NCBI RefSeq assembly: GCF_032716425.1 | Contig: NZ_CP090419.1 | Location: forward strand, 1,800,001 to 1,864,000 | Reading direction: 5' to 3' | Source of the DNA: Pseudoalteromonas sp. N1230-9 | GTDB taxonomy: Bacteria; Pseudomonadota; Gammaproteobacteria; Enterobacterales; Alteromonadaceae | DNA: 64,000 bases | Part shown: one piece after another, positions 27,183-35,443 of the stretch | Numbering within the stretch: the stretch's first letter is position 1 | How the letters are laid out: each line of letters begins with the position of its first letter | Notes under the pieces: model-generated | Seen by the model: only the letters and a program-made list of their open reading frames with translations | Databases searched by the model: none | What the model was told of the DNA's origin: nothing | Made by a program: the position numbers and the translations under genes

Positions 27183-27419
27183 CTAACCCAAACGAGCTAG
27201 ACGCTCTAACTTTAAGTTAGTGCCTAATAGCCAAGTGCATTTGAACAAAGTCAAAAAGATACCGAGATATATAGGTATTTCACCTAGTGCTATTTCATGC
27301 AGCACGACAAAACCCACGCCGTAAATAGTGGCCCATACAGGGATCGAGGGTTGAGGTGGATGATGAAACAGCCACTTCTTGGTAATTTGTAAGCCATGGG
27401 TAAATTCATTGTAATGTAC
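27183..27419 (-). pseudogene. Membrane protein remnant (5' truncated)
   Basis: A 78-codon open frame on the minus strand has clear coding character: a hydrophilic start with KKWLFHHPPQPSIP, then two hydrophobic segments (VWATIYGVGFVVLHEI and IPIYLGIFLTLFKCTWLL) and a basic tail ending RLARLG. A TAG precedes it and no ATG, GTG or TTG occurs before the first membrane segment, so it looks like the 3' part of a decayed gene. An unusual start codon is possible. I do not recognise the family. It is the only feature I see in the otherwise gene-free bases 27087-27458. Confidence 0.45.
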
Positions 27420-27458
27420 CTACAACCACCCTAGCACGCTTATTTATAACTAGCTATT

Positions 27459-29036
27459 TTATAACACAATTTGCCTACTATAGCCGATGCTTTCTACAAA
27501 GTATTTATCATGGCTTACGAGTATAAAGCCGCCTTTAAAACCCTTTAATGACTGAGCTAAAAGCTGTTTTGATTCAAGGTCGAGATGATTATCGGGCTCA
27601 TCGAGTAACAAAAATGCGGTGCTTTCAATATTACTGACGATACACATGGCGAGCTTCATTTTCTCGCCACCACTTAAAAATACGGCATGTTTAAAAACAG
27701 CATCTTTTCTAAAGCCAATACTGGCAAGTAGAGTACGTGCGGTACTCTCATCTAGGTTTTTGCAGTAAAGCATGATGTTTTCAAGCAGGGTTAGCTCGTC
27801 GTTTATTAATGTAAAATGTTGGTCTAAATAATAGAGTGCTTGATTGCAATGTAACTGCCCTGCTTTTACTGGTATGTCGTATGTCAGAGTTTTAAGTAAG
27901 GTTGATTTACCAGTGCCATTAGCACCCGCTAAATGAATTTTATCATCACTGAACACCTGTAAATTAATTGGTTTTTGTGTGCCGTGCGCTAATAGAACGT
28001 CCTTCAAGCTAAGCACTTTGTGGTGTTTAATCTCAACAGATTGCGCTAAATAAAATTGCTGCGCTTTAGTTTGTTCAAGCTGGCTAGAGAGCTCATGTTT
28101 ATTTCGAGTGAGTTCACCCTCTCGCTTAGCGGTATTTTTGATTTGTGATGATAAATTGGCGCTGGCTTTATCTTTTTTGGTATCCATTAACTTTTTGGGT
28201 TGGCTGCCAGACTTTCTAAGTTTTGCACCTTGGTTTGCTCGCTTTTGTGCTTTTTGCTTTTGTAGTTGCTCTGCTGCTTTGAGTTTAGTTTGCTGTTTAA
28301 CAACGTGGTTTAACTTGTTTTCAAGAGCATAAACTTGTTGCTGTTTTTGCGTTTGGTACTCAGAAAAACACGTGCCATATTGTGTTAAACCAAGGGTTGT
28401 TAGCTCCCAAATTTCATGGGCTTGTTCTAACAATTCTTGATCGTGACTTATTAGTAATAATTGCCCTTTAAAGTTGTGTATTTGATTTATAAGCCAGCTT
28501 TTGCCTTTTGCATCTAAGTGGTTAGATGGTTCATCCAGTATTAAAATGCCAAGCTTAAGGCAGTTTAACTGTGCCCAAAGCTTTAATTGACTAAGCTGGC
28601 CGCCGCTTAAATGTTTGCTAAAGGTATTAGGGGTTTTGCTTTTTACGCCTAGCCTTAAAAGCTCTGCGTTAAAGCGATCTAGTAAATCCCAATTACCCTC
28701 AAGCAAAGTAAAGTTTTGCTCTGTAACTTGCCCTTGGTTTATAGCATCAAGGGCATTAAATACAGGCTCTAAGCCAATAGCCTCAGCAATTGTTTGGTTT
28801 TCAGCCTGATTTACATCGTTCATTTGCTTATAAAAGCCAAGGGTTGAATGGCAAACAACCGTGCCAGAGCTAGGCTCTTTTTGCTTCGCGAGTATTGACG
28901 CTAATATAGATTTACCACAGCCATTTTTGCCGACTAAGGCAGCAACTTTAGCTGTGAGTGAGAATGAAAGGTCGTTAAATACAACATCGCCATTGCCATG
29001 TTGGTAACATAAATTAAAAGCTTGAAGTTGTGGCAT
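27459..29036 (-). CDS. ABC-F family ATPase, unassigned subgroup
   Basis: A 525-residue protein with two ABC ATPase domains and no membrane segment. Domain 1 has LVGKNGCGKSIL, LSGGQLSQLKLWA and ILDEPSNHLDAKG. A lysine-rich linker follows (about 250-320). Domain 2 has LAGANGTGKSTLL, LSGGEKMKLAMC and LLDEPDNHLDLES. ABC-F proteins act on ribosomes, in translation control or antibiotic protection. It is shorter than Uup or YheS and distinct from the YbiT gene at 46732. ATG 29036 has a strong CAGGAGG site, so the longer frame is rejected. A repeat element lies just upstream. Which antibiotic or ribosome state it serves is unknown. Confidence 0.85.
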   Translation of the reverse strand: MPQLQAFNLCYQHGNGDVVFNDLSFSLTAKVAALVGKNGCGKSILASILAKQKEPSSGTVVCHSTLGFYKQMNDVNQAENQTIAEAIGLEPVFNALDAINQGQVTEQNFTLLEGNWDLLDRFNAELLRLGVKSKTPNTFSKHLSGGQLSQLKLWAQLNCLKLGILILDEPSNHLDAKGKSWLINQIHNFKGQLLLISHDQELLEQAHEIWELTTLGLTQYGTCFSEYQTQKQQQVYALENKLNHVVKQQTKLKAAEQLQKQKAQKRANQGAKLRKSGSQPKKLMDTKKDKASANLSSQIKNTAKREGELTRNKHELSSQLEQTKAQQFYLAQSVEIKHHKVLSLKDVLLAHGTQKPINLQVFSDDKIHLAGANGTGKSTLLKTLTYDIPVKAGQLHCNQALYYLDQHFTLINDELTLLENIMLYCKNLDESTARTLLASIGFRKDAVFKHAVFLSGGEKMKLAMCIVSNIESTAFLLLDEPDNHLDLESKQLLAQSLKGFKGGFILVSHDKYFVESIGYSRQIVL

Positions 29037-29063
29037 AGTGCCTCCTGTATTACAGGGGCAGTG

Positions 29064-29109
29064 ATACCAATTCACAATAACACTTAATCATTATTAAGCG
29101 AATTGGTAT
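29064..29109. repeat. REP-like inverted-repeat element
   Basis: Perfect 10-base terminal inverted repeats ATACCAATTC (29064-29073) and GAATTGGTAT (29100-29109) enclose 26 AT-rich bases. The ACCAATT-type end recurs at the repeat near 54960. It looks like a dispersed intergenic palindrome of the kind common in Alteromonadales genomes. Confidence 0.6.
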
Positions 29110-29330
29110 TAAGCGCTTGATCACACGAGAAGTAATATAGTGTAAGTGATAGTGAGCAACGCCTACTAACCCTGTTGGTCCAAAAAGATAAAAATGAAAT
29201 TGGATAACAGGTTTAGATGTTCATGTTGGCGGTAACTCCTAAAAAATGAGGTTAGATAATAACCAGTTAATACCTAAATAGCAACGAGTTATGCTAGTCT
29301 TAAGTCATTGAATGCTTGAAGGACTACATT

Positions 29331-30038
29331 TTGAATTTAGTGAATTGCCAAGTTGTATTACAAAACCAAACGCAAGTTAAACTTCAGTTAGATAAAAACA
29401 AGCGGGTCTTTGTTATTGGCGATTTAGATGCTGACTTAGCAAAATTTGAACAAGCGCTTAAATCTGTTAATTTTGATAAAAATCACGATGTGCTGTTTTC
29501 GCTTGGTGATGTTATAGATAGAGGTAATGATAGCGTAAAGCTTCTTCAACGCTTTATTGAGTTGGGTGTTTACATGTCATTGGGTAATCACGAACATATG
29601 TTGCTGGAATCATTATTGGCACATGATGAAGCCTACTTTTCGTTATGGGTTAAAAATGGTGGTCGCTGGCATATAGATGCAAGTGATGATGAACTTGAAT
29701 TTGTTTGCAATTACTTACGCAAACGCCCTCTTTCATATTTGTTAGATTATCAAGGTGTTAAAATAGGTTTATCACACACTGTATCGCATAATTGGAATTG
29801 GTTGGTCCCTTCGAAAAATAAACAATTTGCTGTGTCTGCACTTTTGTGGGAACGAACAATAGCAAAGCAGAAGATAGTTGAAGATAACCTGAGCGTTGAT
29901 TTTTCTATCCATGGTCATAACACAACTCAACGCGCCTATTGGCTTGGCAACACTTATCATATAGATACCAACTACCTTGGCGGGAAGCCAACGATTGTAG
30001 AGCTTGAACCTTTAATTAATCAGTACAAAGCCTTTTAA
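29331..30038 (+). CDS. PPP-family metallophosphatase (PrpA-like), degenerate first motif
   Basis: A 235-residue calcineurin-like phosphoesterase similar to bacterial PrpA/PrpB serine-threonine phosphatases. Motifs GDVIDRG (near residue 67) and LGNHEHM are intact, and two later histidine motifs (GLSHTVSHN, IHGHNTT) are present. The first motif, normally GDxHG, reads GDLDAD, so the metal-ligand histidine is replaced by aspartate. TTG 29331 is the likely start because GAAGGA lies 7 bases upstream; the longer TTG frame at 29316 has none. It overlaps by 4 bases the convergent small protein gene. Activity may be altered or lost. Confidence 0.75.
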   Translation: MNLVNCQVVLQNQTQVKLQLDKNKRVFVIGDLDADLAKFEQALKSVNFDKNHDVLFSLGDVIDRGNDSVKLLQRFIELGVYMSLGNHEHMLLESLLAHDEAYFSLWVKNGGRWHIDASDDELEFVCNYLRKRPLSYLLDYQGVKIGLSHTVSHNWNWLVPSKNKQFAVSALLWERTIAKQKIVEDNLSVDFSIHGHNTTQRAYWLGNTYHIDTNYLGGKPTIVELEPLINQYKAF

Positions 30039-30406
30039 TGTAAAGTGGCAAGTCTCGTCACTGCGTTTTCTTCGAGGTATTGTTTATATTGATAGCGGGC
30101 GTGCCAAAGTTGCTCATTTGTTTGCTGCAGATAGATTATAGGTCCACTGCTCTTCTTAGCTAGGTTTGTTAGTTTTGTATATTCAAGCGTATCAATCTTA
30201 CCATCACTAAAATAGCTTCTAGCGACTTGCAAAAACTCTTCATCTTTGTAGATATCGCTATGCCATATGAGTGAGCGATACATACTTGCGGTTATTTCGC
30301 GTGGCTTATCATTTGAGCTAAAGAGTTTAACCTCGGAGTAAATCGAGTTACCTGTGATTACAATCCCTATTAATGAAAGCGTAGTGAGAGTCATCATCCA
30401 TTTCAT
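30035..30406 (-). CDS. Small exported or membrane-anchored protein, unknown
   Basis: A 123-residue protein with an N-terminal hydrophobic segment (about residues 4-24, signal peptide or anchor) and a hydrophilic helical rest. The stretch SDGKIDTLEYTKL resembles the second half of an EF-hand loop, but the first calcium ligands are missing. GAGGATAG lies before ATG 30406. It is convergent with the phosphatase gene (4-base overlap) and has no obvious operon partner. I do not recognise the family. Confidence 0.55.
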   Translation of the reverse strand: MKWMMTLTTLSLIGIVITGNSIYSEVKLFSSNDKPREITASMYRSLIWHSDIYKDEEFLQVARSYFSDGKIDTLEYTKLTNLAKKSSGPIIYLQQTNEQLWHARYQYKQYLEENAVTRLATLH

Positions 30407-30567
30407 GCTTCTATCCTCACAGTTAATTACTTTTAACTATAGGAGAGAAAGATGAATGCTTGCTGTTTATTTAATCAATTTGTTGTGGGTTAAGTATTCT
30501 CTAAACACTTAGTTATTGTTTTAAATGTTGTTTAACGTATCAGGTAAAACCTAATACGTTATCAACG

Positions 30568-31140
30568 TTAATGCAGTGCAGCTGTAAATGGAATTTGCTT
30601 ACAAATTTCTGCTTCAGCAACGAGGATCTCTTCTAATCTTGTATCCACTTCTGCTTTGTCAAAGTATTCGTATGCAAGTTCTACAAATAAGTTTTTATGT
30701 TTTTCTTCAGATTTAGCGATAGCTACATAAAAATCTTTTTCTTTACCAGCAGGAAGTGCCTCTGCAACTAAAGAGAAGCGTTCATGACCTCGCGCTTCAA
30801 TGACGCCAGCGACTAATAAACGGTCCATTAAAAACTCATCACGGCCGTTTCTGAATAATGCGCGAATATTCTTAATATAAGGATCTTTTTGATCATTACC
30901 TAATGAAACATCACGTTCCATTAAAAGCTTGAGTACTTGTTTAAAATGAATCATCTCTTCTAAAGCTAAATCAGTCATAGCTTTAACCAGCTTACGACGA
31001 TCTGGATAATGAGATAGCATTGACATAGCCATACCAGAAGCTTTTTTTTCAGCTGCGGCATGGTCTTGCAAGAAGGTATCAAAGTCTGCAAGAACACCTT
31101 CAGTCCATTCAAATGGCGTGTGATATTTTAATTCAAACAT
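30568..31140 (-). CDS. miaE: tRNA-(ms2io6A37)-hydroxylase MiaE
   Basis: A 190-residue non-haem di-iron enzyme of the ferritin-like fold that hydroxylates 2-methylthio-isopentenyl-adenosine at tRNA position 37. The iron ligands are visible in paired E-x2-H-type motifs: DHAAAEKKASG, LEEMIHF, EARGHERF and KSEEKHKNLF. The longer frame starts at TTG 31152; ATG 31140 gives the usual N-terminus. It is a single gene with its own promoter region. All ligand residues appear intact. Confidence 0.88.
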   Translation of the reverse strand: MFELKYHTPFEWTEGVLADFDTFLQDHAAAEKKASGMAMSMLSHYPDRRKLVKAMTDLALEEMIHFKQVLKLLMERDVSLGNDQKDPYIKNIRALFRNGRDEFLMDRLLVAGVIEARGHERFSLVAEALPAGKEKDFYVAIAKSEEKHKNLFVELAYEYFDKAEVDTRLEEILVAEAEICKQIPFTAALH

Positions 31141-31189
31141 AATAGTGAACAACTTAACTAATAATGGCGGCGATTTTAGCGTATTTACG

Positions 31190-31828
31190 TTATAAAATCT
31201 TGTGATTGTAACCCAGTGACTTATCTATTTTTCCATTTCGTGTAGAGGCCACTTTGTTAGGGTGTTTAATGTCATTCCAAGCTGTTACTTTGCCCGCTAT
31301 ATTCAGTGGTTTAAAGGTGATAGTTTGCTCTGTTTGAAGAAAGCTTTGTAGTAGTTTAGGACTTTGCTCATCAGCAACATCCAAAGACAAGAGCTGGTGC
31401 TCTCGCCCTCTAAAATACTCAGAAACTTGATTTTGGTGGCGGTTATAACACTGTGTTAGGTATTCGTCAGATTCAATATCGGACAAATTAAAACGGCCAA
31501 AAGTATCTAAGTAACAACGTTTAAGGTGAGTATTAAAACCACCATCTTCTCGCATTAAGTTGGTATGCATTCTTGTAAGTAGTTGTCTTATTGATGGCAA
31601 CCATTTAGTTAGCTCACGCTCTAAATTAATAAATCTACAATTATCAAAGTGCTTGTCGAGTAGTTTATATTCATTGAACACAGGGGTATCGGCAATTACT
31701 TCTGCGCTGTGAATTGATTGTTGGGTATAAGCAGTGTGTGCGGTTTTATATCCTAGCTCTAAAAAGCTATGGCATATGCTGGTTGTGCCTGTGCGTGGCA
31801 AACCGATTATAAATATCTTATTTTTCAT
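31190..31828 (-). CDS. Sulfotransferase-family protein
   Basis: A 212-residue P-loop protein with the sulfotransferase 5'-PAPS motif IFIIGLPRTGTTSICHSF at the very N-terminus, followed by ADTPVFNEYKLLDKHF and NCRFINLEREL, as in Sulfotransfer_4-type proteins. It would transfer sulfate from PAPS to a carbohydrate or small acceptor. Its start lies inside the end of the binding-protein gene upstream (11-base overlap), so the two are probably co-translated with the MAPEG gene. The acceptor is unknown. Confidence 0.72.
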   Translation of the reverse strand: MKNKIFIIGLPRTGTTSICHSFLELGYKTAHTAYTQQSIHSAEVIADTPVFNEYKLLDKHFDNCRFINLERELTKWLPSIRQLLTRMHTNLMREDGGFNTHLKRCYLDTFGRFNLSDIESDEYLTQCYNRHQNQVSEYFRGREHQLLSLDVADEQSPKLLQSFLQTEQTITFKPLNIAGKVTAWNDIKHPNKVASTRNGKIDKSLGYNHKIL

Positions 31829-32729
31829 TCACAGTCTGTATTGTTAACCACAAAGACGCATCGTCTACTGGGGTTAGTGGAGGTAAATCTTTGTTCTCTA
31901 ATTCTATAATAGTCTTAGTGTGTATGCTGGCATTATTGATTGCTGCACCATTATATTTATAAAAAAGGCGATCAAATTCACCATTTTCACGCATGATGTT
32001 AATACCTTTAGTCACTGCGTCAGCAATGTCAGTGTTGTTCTTATTAAAAAAGAAATATATTGGGCTTGGGTATTTCAGCATGAGTTGTGGTAACACTTCA
32101 AGTTCCATATCATTTTCAAACATTGCTTTTTCTATATCCACTTCCAAAATTGAACGAGGAAACAATTGCCCTCGCCCTTTATTTAGCATGTTAAAAAGTG
32201 ACGTATAATCTAAAGAGGTAGATACAACTAGTCCGTTATCTCGTAATATTTTTGTATCTGGCCAGTCTTGCCCTTGAACGAAGTAAACCGTTTTTAAATC
32301 ATCTAACGTGTGCAGTTGCTCTAGCTGTTTTAATTGCGATTGGGTTGTTAAAAGTAAACGCCATCCGTATAAACCTTTAAACAAAGGCACTCTTAACGGG
32401 AATAATCGTTGCTCTCGCTCAATCGTTGTCATGGTCCAGTTGACGTTGATCTCTCCACCAACTTCTATTTGTCTTAGTACGCGGCTTTGACCTAGAAGAT
32501 GCTTAGAAGGAGTTAGTGTGAACTTTACACCACTCTGTTCTAAAGCAGAGCGAAGTAAAATGAGCGGATAAAGCACGTCTTCATCTAAATTCGGCATGGT
32601 CTTAGGATAGACAACACGGAGCGTTTGATTTTCTGAAGTTATGCTTGATGTTGGATTGTCTATTTTTACACTTGCAAACACGCTTTGACAATATAAAAAA
32701 AAGGCAAGTGTAAAAACAGACGTTTGCAT
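31818..32729 (-). CDS. Periplasmic solute-binding-like protein
   Basis: A 303-residue secreted protein. The signal peptide is hydrophobic and ends near VFAS. The rest has the overall pattern of an SBP_bac_3-type periplasmic binding protein: TLRVVYPKTMPNLDE early, YFVQGQDWPDTKILRDNGL in the middle and INIMRENGEFDRLFYKY at the end. No permease or ATPase gene is nearby, so it may be a sensor or enzyme-like stand-alone protein. It starts 3 bases after the MAPEG stop and overlaps the sulfotransferase gene. Confidence 0.65.
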   Translation of the reverse strand: MQTSVFTLAFFLYCQSVFASVKIDNPTSSITSENQTLRVVYPKTMPNLDEDVLYPLILLRSALEQSGVKFTLTPSKHLLGQSRVLRQIEVGGEINVNWTMTTIEREQRLFPLRVPLFKGLYGWRLLLTTQSQLKQLEQLHTLDDLKTVYFVQGQDWPDTKILRDNGLVVSTSLDYTSLFNMLNKGRGQLFPRSILEVDIEKAMFENDMELEVLPQLMLKYPSPIYFFFNKNNTDIADAVTKGINIMRENGEFDRLFYKYNGAAINNASIHTKTIIELENKDLPPLTPVDDASLWLTIQTVNEK

Positions 32730-32732
32730 AAG

Positions 32733-33107
32733 CTAAATAACTCGTGTAATTAATAATAAAACTGCGCTTAATAACATCGTTAAAAATGTAAGCGCCATAC
32801 CAATAACACGGAATTTCAATTGATTTTCTGCTAGTGCGTAACTGTGGCAAATGCGTCCGACGACTAACATTAACCCTAAAACATAGCAGTAATGGCTTGA
32901 AAGACCTTGATACTCTACTAAAAATAGCAGAATCAACGAAAAAGGCACGTATTCGATAAAATTTCCGTGGGTGCGAATTGCAGCATTTAATGTGCTGTCT
33001 CCGCCGTCTCCCAACGAGATTTTCTTCTTTTTGCGTAGTTTAATTACCCTAAAACTTAACTGGATGTACATTATCGCCAAAACGGCTGCAAATATTGAAA
33101 CAATCAC
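32733..33107 (-). CDS. MAPEG family membrane protein
   Basis: A 124-residue protein with four hydrophobic helices and the MAPEG signature between helices 1 and 2: LNAAIRTHGNFIEYVPFSLI (R-x-H-x-N-x2-E). MAPEG members are glutathione-dependent membrane enzymes or peroxidases; bacterial ones are mostly uncharacterised. GTG 33107 is the likely start, with GGA a few bases upstream. It is first of a probable three-gene operon (MAPEG, binding protein, sulfotransferase). Confidence 0.85.
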   Translation of the reverse strand: MIVSIFAAVLAIMYIQLSFRVIKLRKKKKISLGDGGDSTLNAAIRTHGNFIEYVPFSLILLFLVEYQGLSSHYCYVLGLMLVVGRICHSYALAENQLKFRVIGMALTFLTMLLSAVLLLITRVI

Positions 33108-33228
33108 ATTTTTTCCAAATTTTTATTTAACATTAGACGCTTAGCCAAGTTTATTGCTAGGCTGTTTGTATATTCTTAACTATTATGACTTGATCATATC
33201 GAAAGTCTAACTGTTCTTAAGGAAGTGC

Positions 33229-34587
33229 ATGTTTACGCCAAGAAAATTAGCCGATAACTACCGAGAAATGATAAGCAGTATAGGGTTTTACCCATCTATG
33301 CTCTCGGTGATGTTTTTAGTTTTTGCTTTAGTGACAACGGCTATTGAATATTCGTCTTTATCGATGGAATTTAAAGAGCTAATTGGTGTGTTACTGGTCG
33401 ACAGTGAAGAAAACGCCAGAACTATCTTAAGTACACTAGCAGGCAGTATTATTTCACTCACTGTATTTAGCTTTTCGATGGTAATGATTGTATTAAATAG
33501 TGCCAGTGCCGGCCTATCTCCCAGAGTACTACCTGGCCTAATTACTCGTAAATCACATCAACTTGTACTGGGTTTCTATTTAGGCAGCATTATTTACACC
33601 ATTATTATGCTTATTAATATCCGTACTATTGGAGATGGAGATACGGGGATCCCTTCTTTAGGCATCTTGTTTTCATTAATTTTTGGCCTTATTTCATTGG
33701 GCTTTTTTGTTTACTTTATTCACTCAATTTCTAAAGCAATTCAAGTGGATAATGTTCTCAATGATTTGTTCAAGAATACCAAAGCTGAGCTAAAGAGTAT
33801 TATTTCAATGCAGGAGGAGAACCCTGTTAACGACTTTCCTCGCTTTGATGATTGGCATAGCATTAAAAGTAAAACAGAAGGTTACTTTAAAGGTGCACAC
33901 AGTGATAAATTATGTGCTTTGTGTAAAAAACATAACATCAGAATTTATATCTCGGTTAAACAAGGTTTTTTTACGGTTAAAGGTTATCCCTTTTTAAAGT
34001 GTGATACGGATTTATCAGATAAACCTGAACTTGTAGAAGAGCTGCTTGCTTGTTTTATTTTTTATATCGAAGAATACATTCGTGACCATTACCGCTATGG
34101 TATGACGCAAATTTCTGAAATCGCAGTAAAAGCAATGAGCCCAGGTATTAATGATCCTGGTACGGCAGTAAAAGCGATTGATATGTTGAGTATTCTACTT
34201 ATTAAAAGGCTCAATATTAGCGATGTGAACTACTCGCTGAAGCATGCTGAGGGTGATAAGCCGTATTTATATCTCCACGAAACATCTTTTGACGAGCTAT
34301 TGCACGATAACTTTACCCCTATACGCAATTACGCCAAGGGTGATGCCTATGTAATGGTTAATGTACTCGAAGCATTTAAAAATATTCTATTTAGATCGTC
34401 TGAAAACAGTGAAGCCACAGAGAGCCTATTCATTTATTTAGAGGCGATAGTAGAGGATATAGACCGCAATACAAATAATGATTACGACAGAGAGCAAATT
34501 ACCAACATGCTAAAAGCAATTGCGAGAATATCTGAAGACAAAGGGGAAAAATTGGTGGCAAAATTTACCACCAATTCTGAAGATTAA
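33229..34587 (+). CDS. DUF2254 membrane protein
   Basis: A 452-residue inner-membrane protein of the DUF2254 family. Four membrane helices occupy the first ~170 residues, with family-typical SSASAGLSPRVLPGLI (near 92) and LGFYLGSIIY. A soluble C-terminal region contains DIAVKAMSPGINDPGTA-like text, here EIAVKAMSPGINDPGTAVKA, the strongest family mark. Function is unknown. An AAGGAAG site precedes ATG 33229. The 3' end overlaps the convergent SIMPL gene by 4 bases and contains that gene's terminator. Confidence 0.85.
   Translation: MFTPRKLADNYREMISSIGFYPSMLSVMFLVFALVTTAIEYSSLSMEFKELIGVLLVDSEENARTILSTLAGSIISLTVFSFSMVMIVLNSASAGLSPRVLPGLITRKSHQLVLGFYLGSIIYTIIMLINIRTIGDGDTGIPSLGILFSLIFGLISLGFFVYFIHSISKAIQVDNVLNDLFKNTKAELKSIISMQEENPVNDFPRFDDWHSIKSKTEGYFKGAHSDKLCALCKKHNIRIYISVKQGFFTVKGYPFLKCDTDLSDKPELVEELLACFIFYIEEYIRDHYRYGMTQISEIAVKAMSPGINDPGTAVKAIDMLSILLIKRLNISDVNYSLKHAEGDKPYLYLHETSFDELLHDNFTPIRNYAKGDAYVMVNVLEAFKNILFRSSENSEATESLFIYLEAIVEDIDRNTNNDYDREQITNMLKAIARISEDKGEKLVAKFTTNSED
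34550..34576 (-). terminator. Terminator of the SIMPL gene inside the DUF2254 coding end
   Basis: AATTGGTGG (34550-34558) and CCACCAATT (34568-34576) form a perfect 9-base stem with a 9-base loop. Read on the minus strand it lies 7 bases past the SIMPL stop and is followed by TTT and CCCC. It encodes the last codons of the convergent DUF2254 gene. Confidence 0.6.
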
Positions 34588-35300
34588 TTTTCGATGAGGT
34601 AAACAGCGTAACTACTGGCCGTGATGGTGATTTCACCACTTTGATAGGAATCAGGCACGTAGTTACCTGATGCATCTGCGGCAACCATCATTTTTTCAGC
34701 ACGCATATACGGTTGTACATCGCTCCTTAGAGGACTGTTCGAAGCCGTATATAAACCTTTAAGCTCTACACCATAATCACTAGCAAACTCTTTTGCTGCT
34801 GCTTTGGCATCTTTTATTGCGAGCTTTTGTGCTTGTTTGTGCAGTTCATCATAGCGGCTAGAAACAAATTGAGTTTGATTTATTTCATTAATACCTGAAT
34901 CAACAAGTTGTTGTAATAAAACTGGGTATTTTTTTAAGTCTTCTAGAGTCAAAGATAAGCTTCGCGTTACACGGTAACCAACAAAATTTTGTTTACCTGT
35001 TTCTCTATTGTATTCAGTTTGCCTATGAATCGAGATATTAGAAGCATAAATACCTTTTTCATCTACACCTTGGCTTTTGGCTAACTTTATCGCTTTAGCC
35101 ATTGTGGTGTCAGCTTTATTTTTTGCTGCTATTAGGTCTTTATCAACTTCGACGATACCCACTGTCAGCTTGACGTTATCAGGAATAGCGGTAACGGTTG
35201 CTTGGCCTTGAATGTAGATATGAGGTGAATCAGGTGCTGATTGAGCAAATACATTTAAACTGATTGCACTGGCAATTGTGGCAAAAACGAACTTACGCAT
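34584..35300 (-). CDS. SIMPL-domain (DUF541) periplasmic protein
   Basis: A 238-residue secreted protein with a signal peptide (cleavage near NVFAQ-S) and a SIMPL/DUF541 domain: HIYIQGQATVTAIPDNVKLTVGI, then VGYRVTRSLSLTLEDL and AAAKEFASDYGVEL. E. coli YggE is the best-known relative and is linked to oxidative stress tolerance; the mechanism is unclear. AAGGA lies before ATG 35300. It is monocistronic and convergent with DUF2254. Confidence 0.85.
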   Translation of the reverse strand: MRKFVFATIASAISLNVFAQSAPDSPHIYIQGQATVTAIPDNVKLTVGIVEVDKDLIAAKNKADTTMAKAIKLAKSQGVDEKGIYASNISIHRQTEYNRETGKQNFVGYRVTRSLSLTLEDLKKYPVLLQQLVDSGINEINQTQFVSSRYDELHKQAQKLAIKDAKAAAKEFASDYGVELKGLYTASNSPLRSDVQPYMRAEKMMVAADASGNYVPDSYQSGEITITASSYAVYLIEN

Positions 35301-35401
35301 AATTCATGTTCCTTAACTATAAACTCCTATCATTATCACCTTAAAGGGTTAATTCAATATGAACAAGGTGATTGCGCAAATTTTTTAATAACGATAAAAA
35401 A

Positions 35402-35421
35402 AACAGGCTTAAAAGCCTGTT
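35402..35421 (-). terminator. Terminator of maeA
   Basis: AACAGGCTT / AAGCCTGTT is a 9-base perfect stem with T-runs on both sides, 22 bases after the maeA stop. It could act in both directions. Confidence 0.75.
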
Positions 35422-35443
35422 TTTTCTAAATAGAAATAAAGAA

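Noticed and set aside
30534..30560. Twelve-base imperfect palindrome downstream of miaE considered as a terminator
   Set aside because: One internal mismatch and no T-run on the miaE strand; the evidence is too weak to call.
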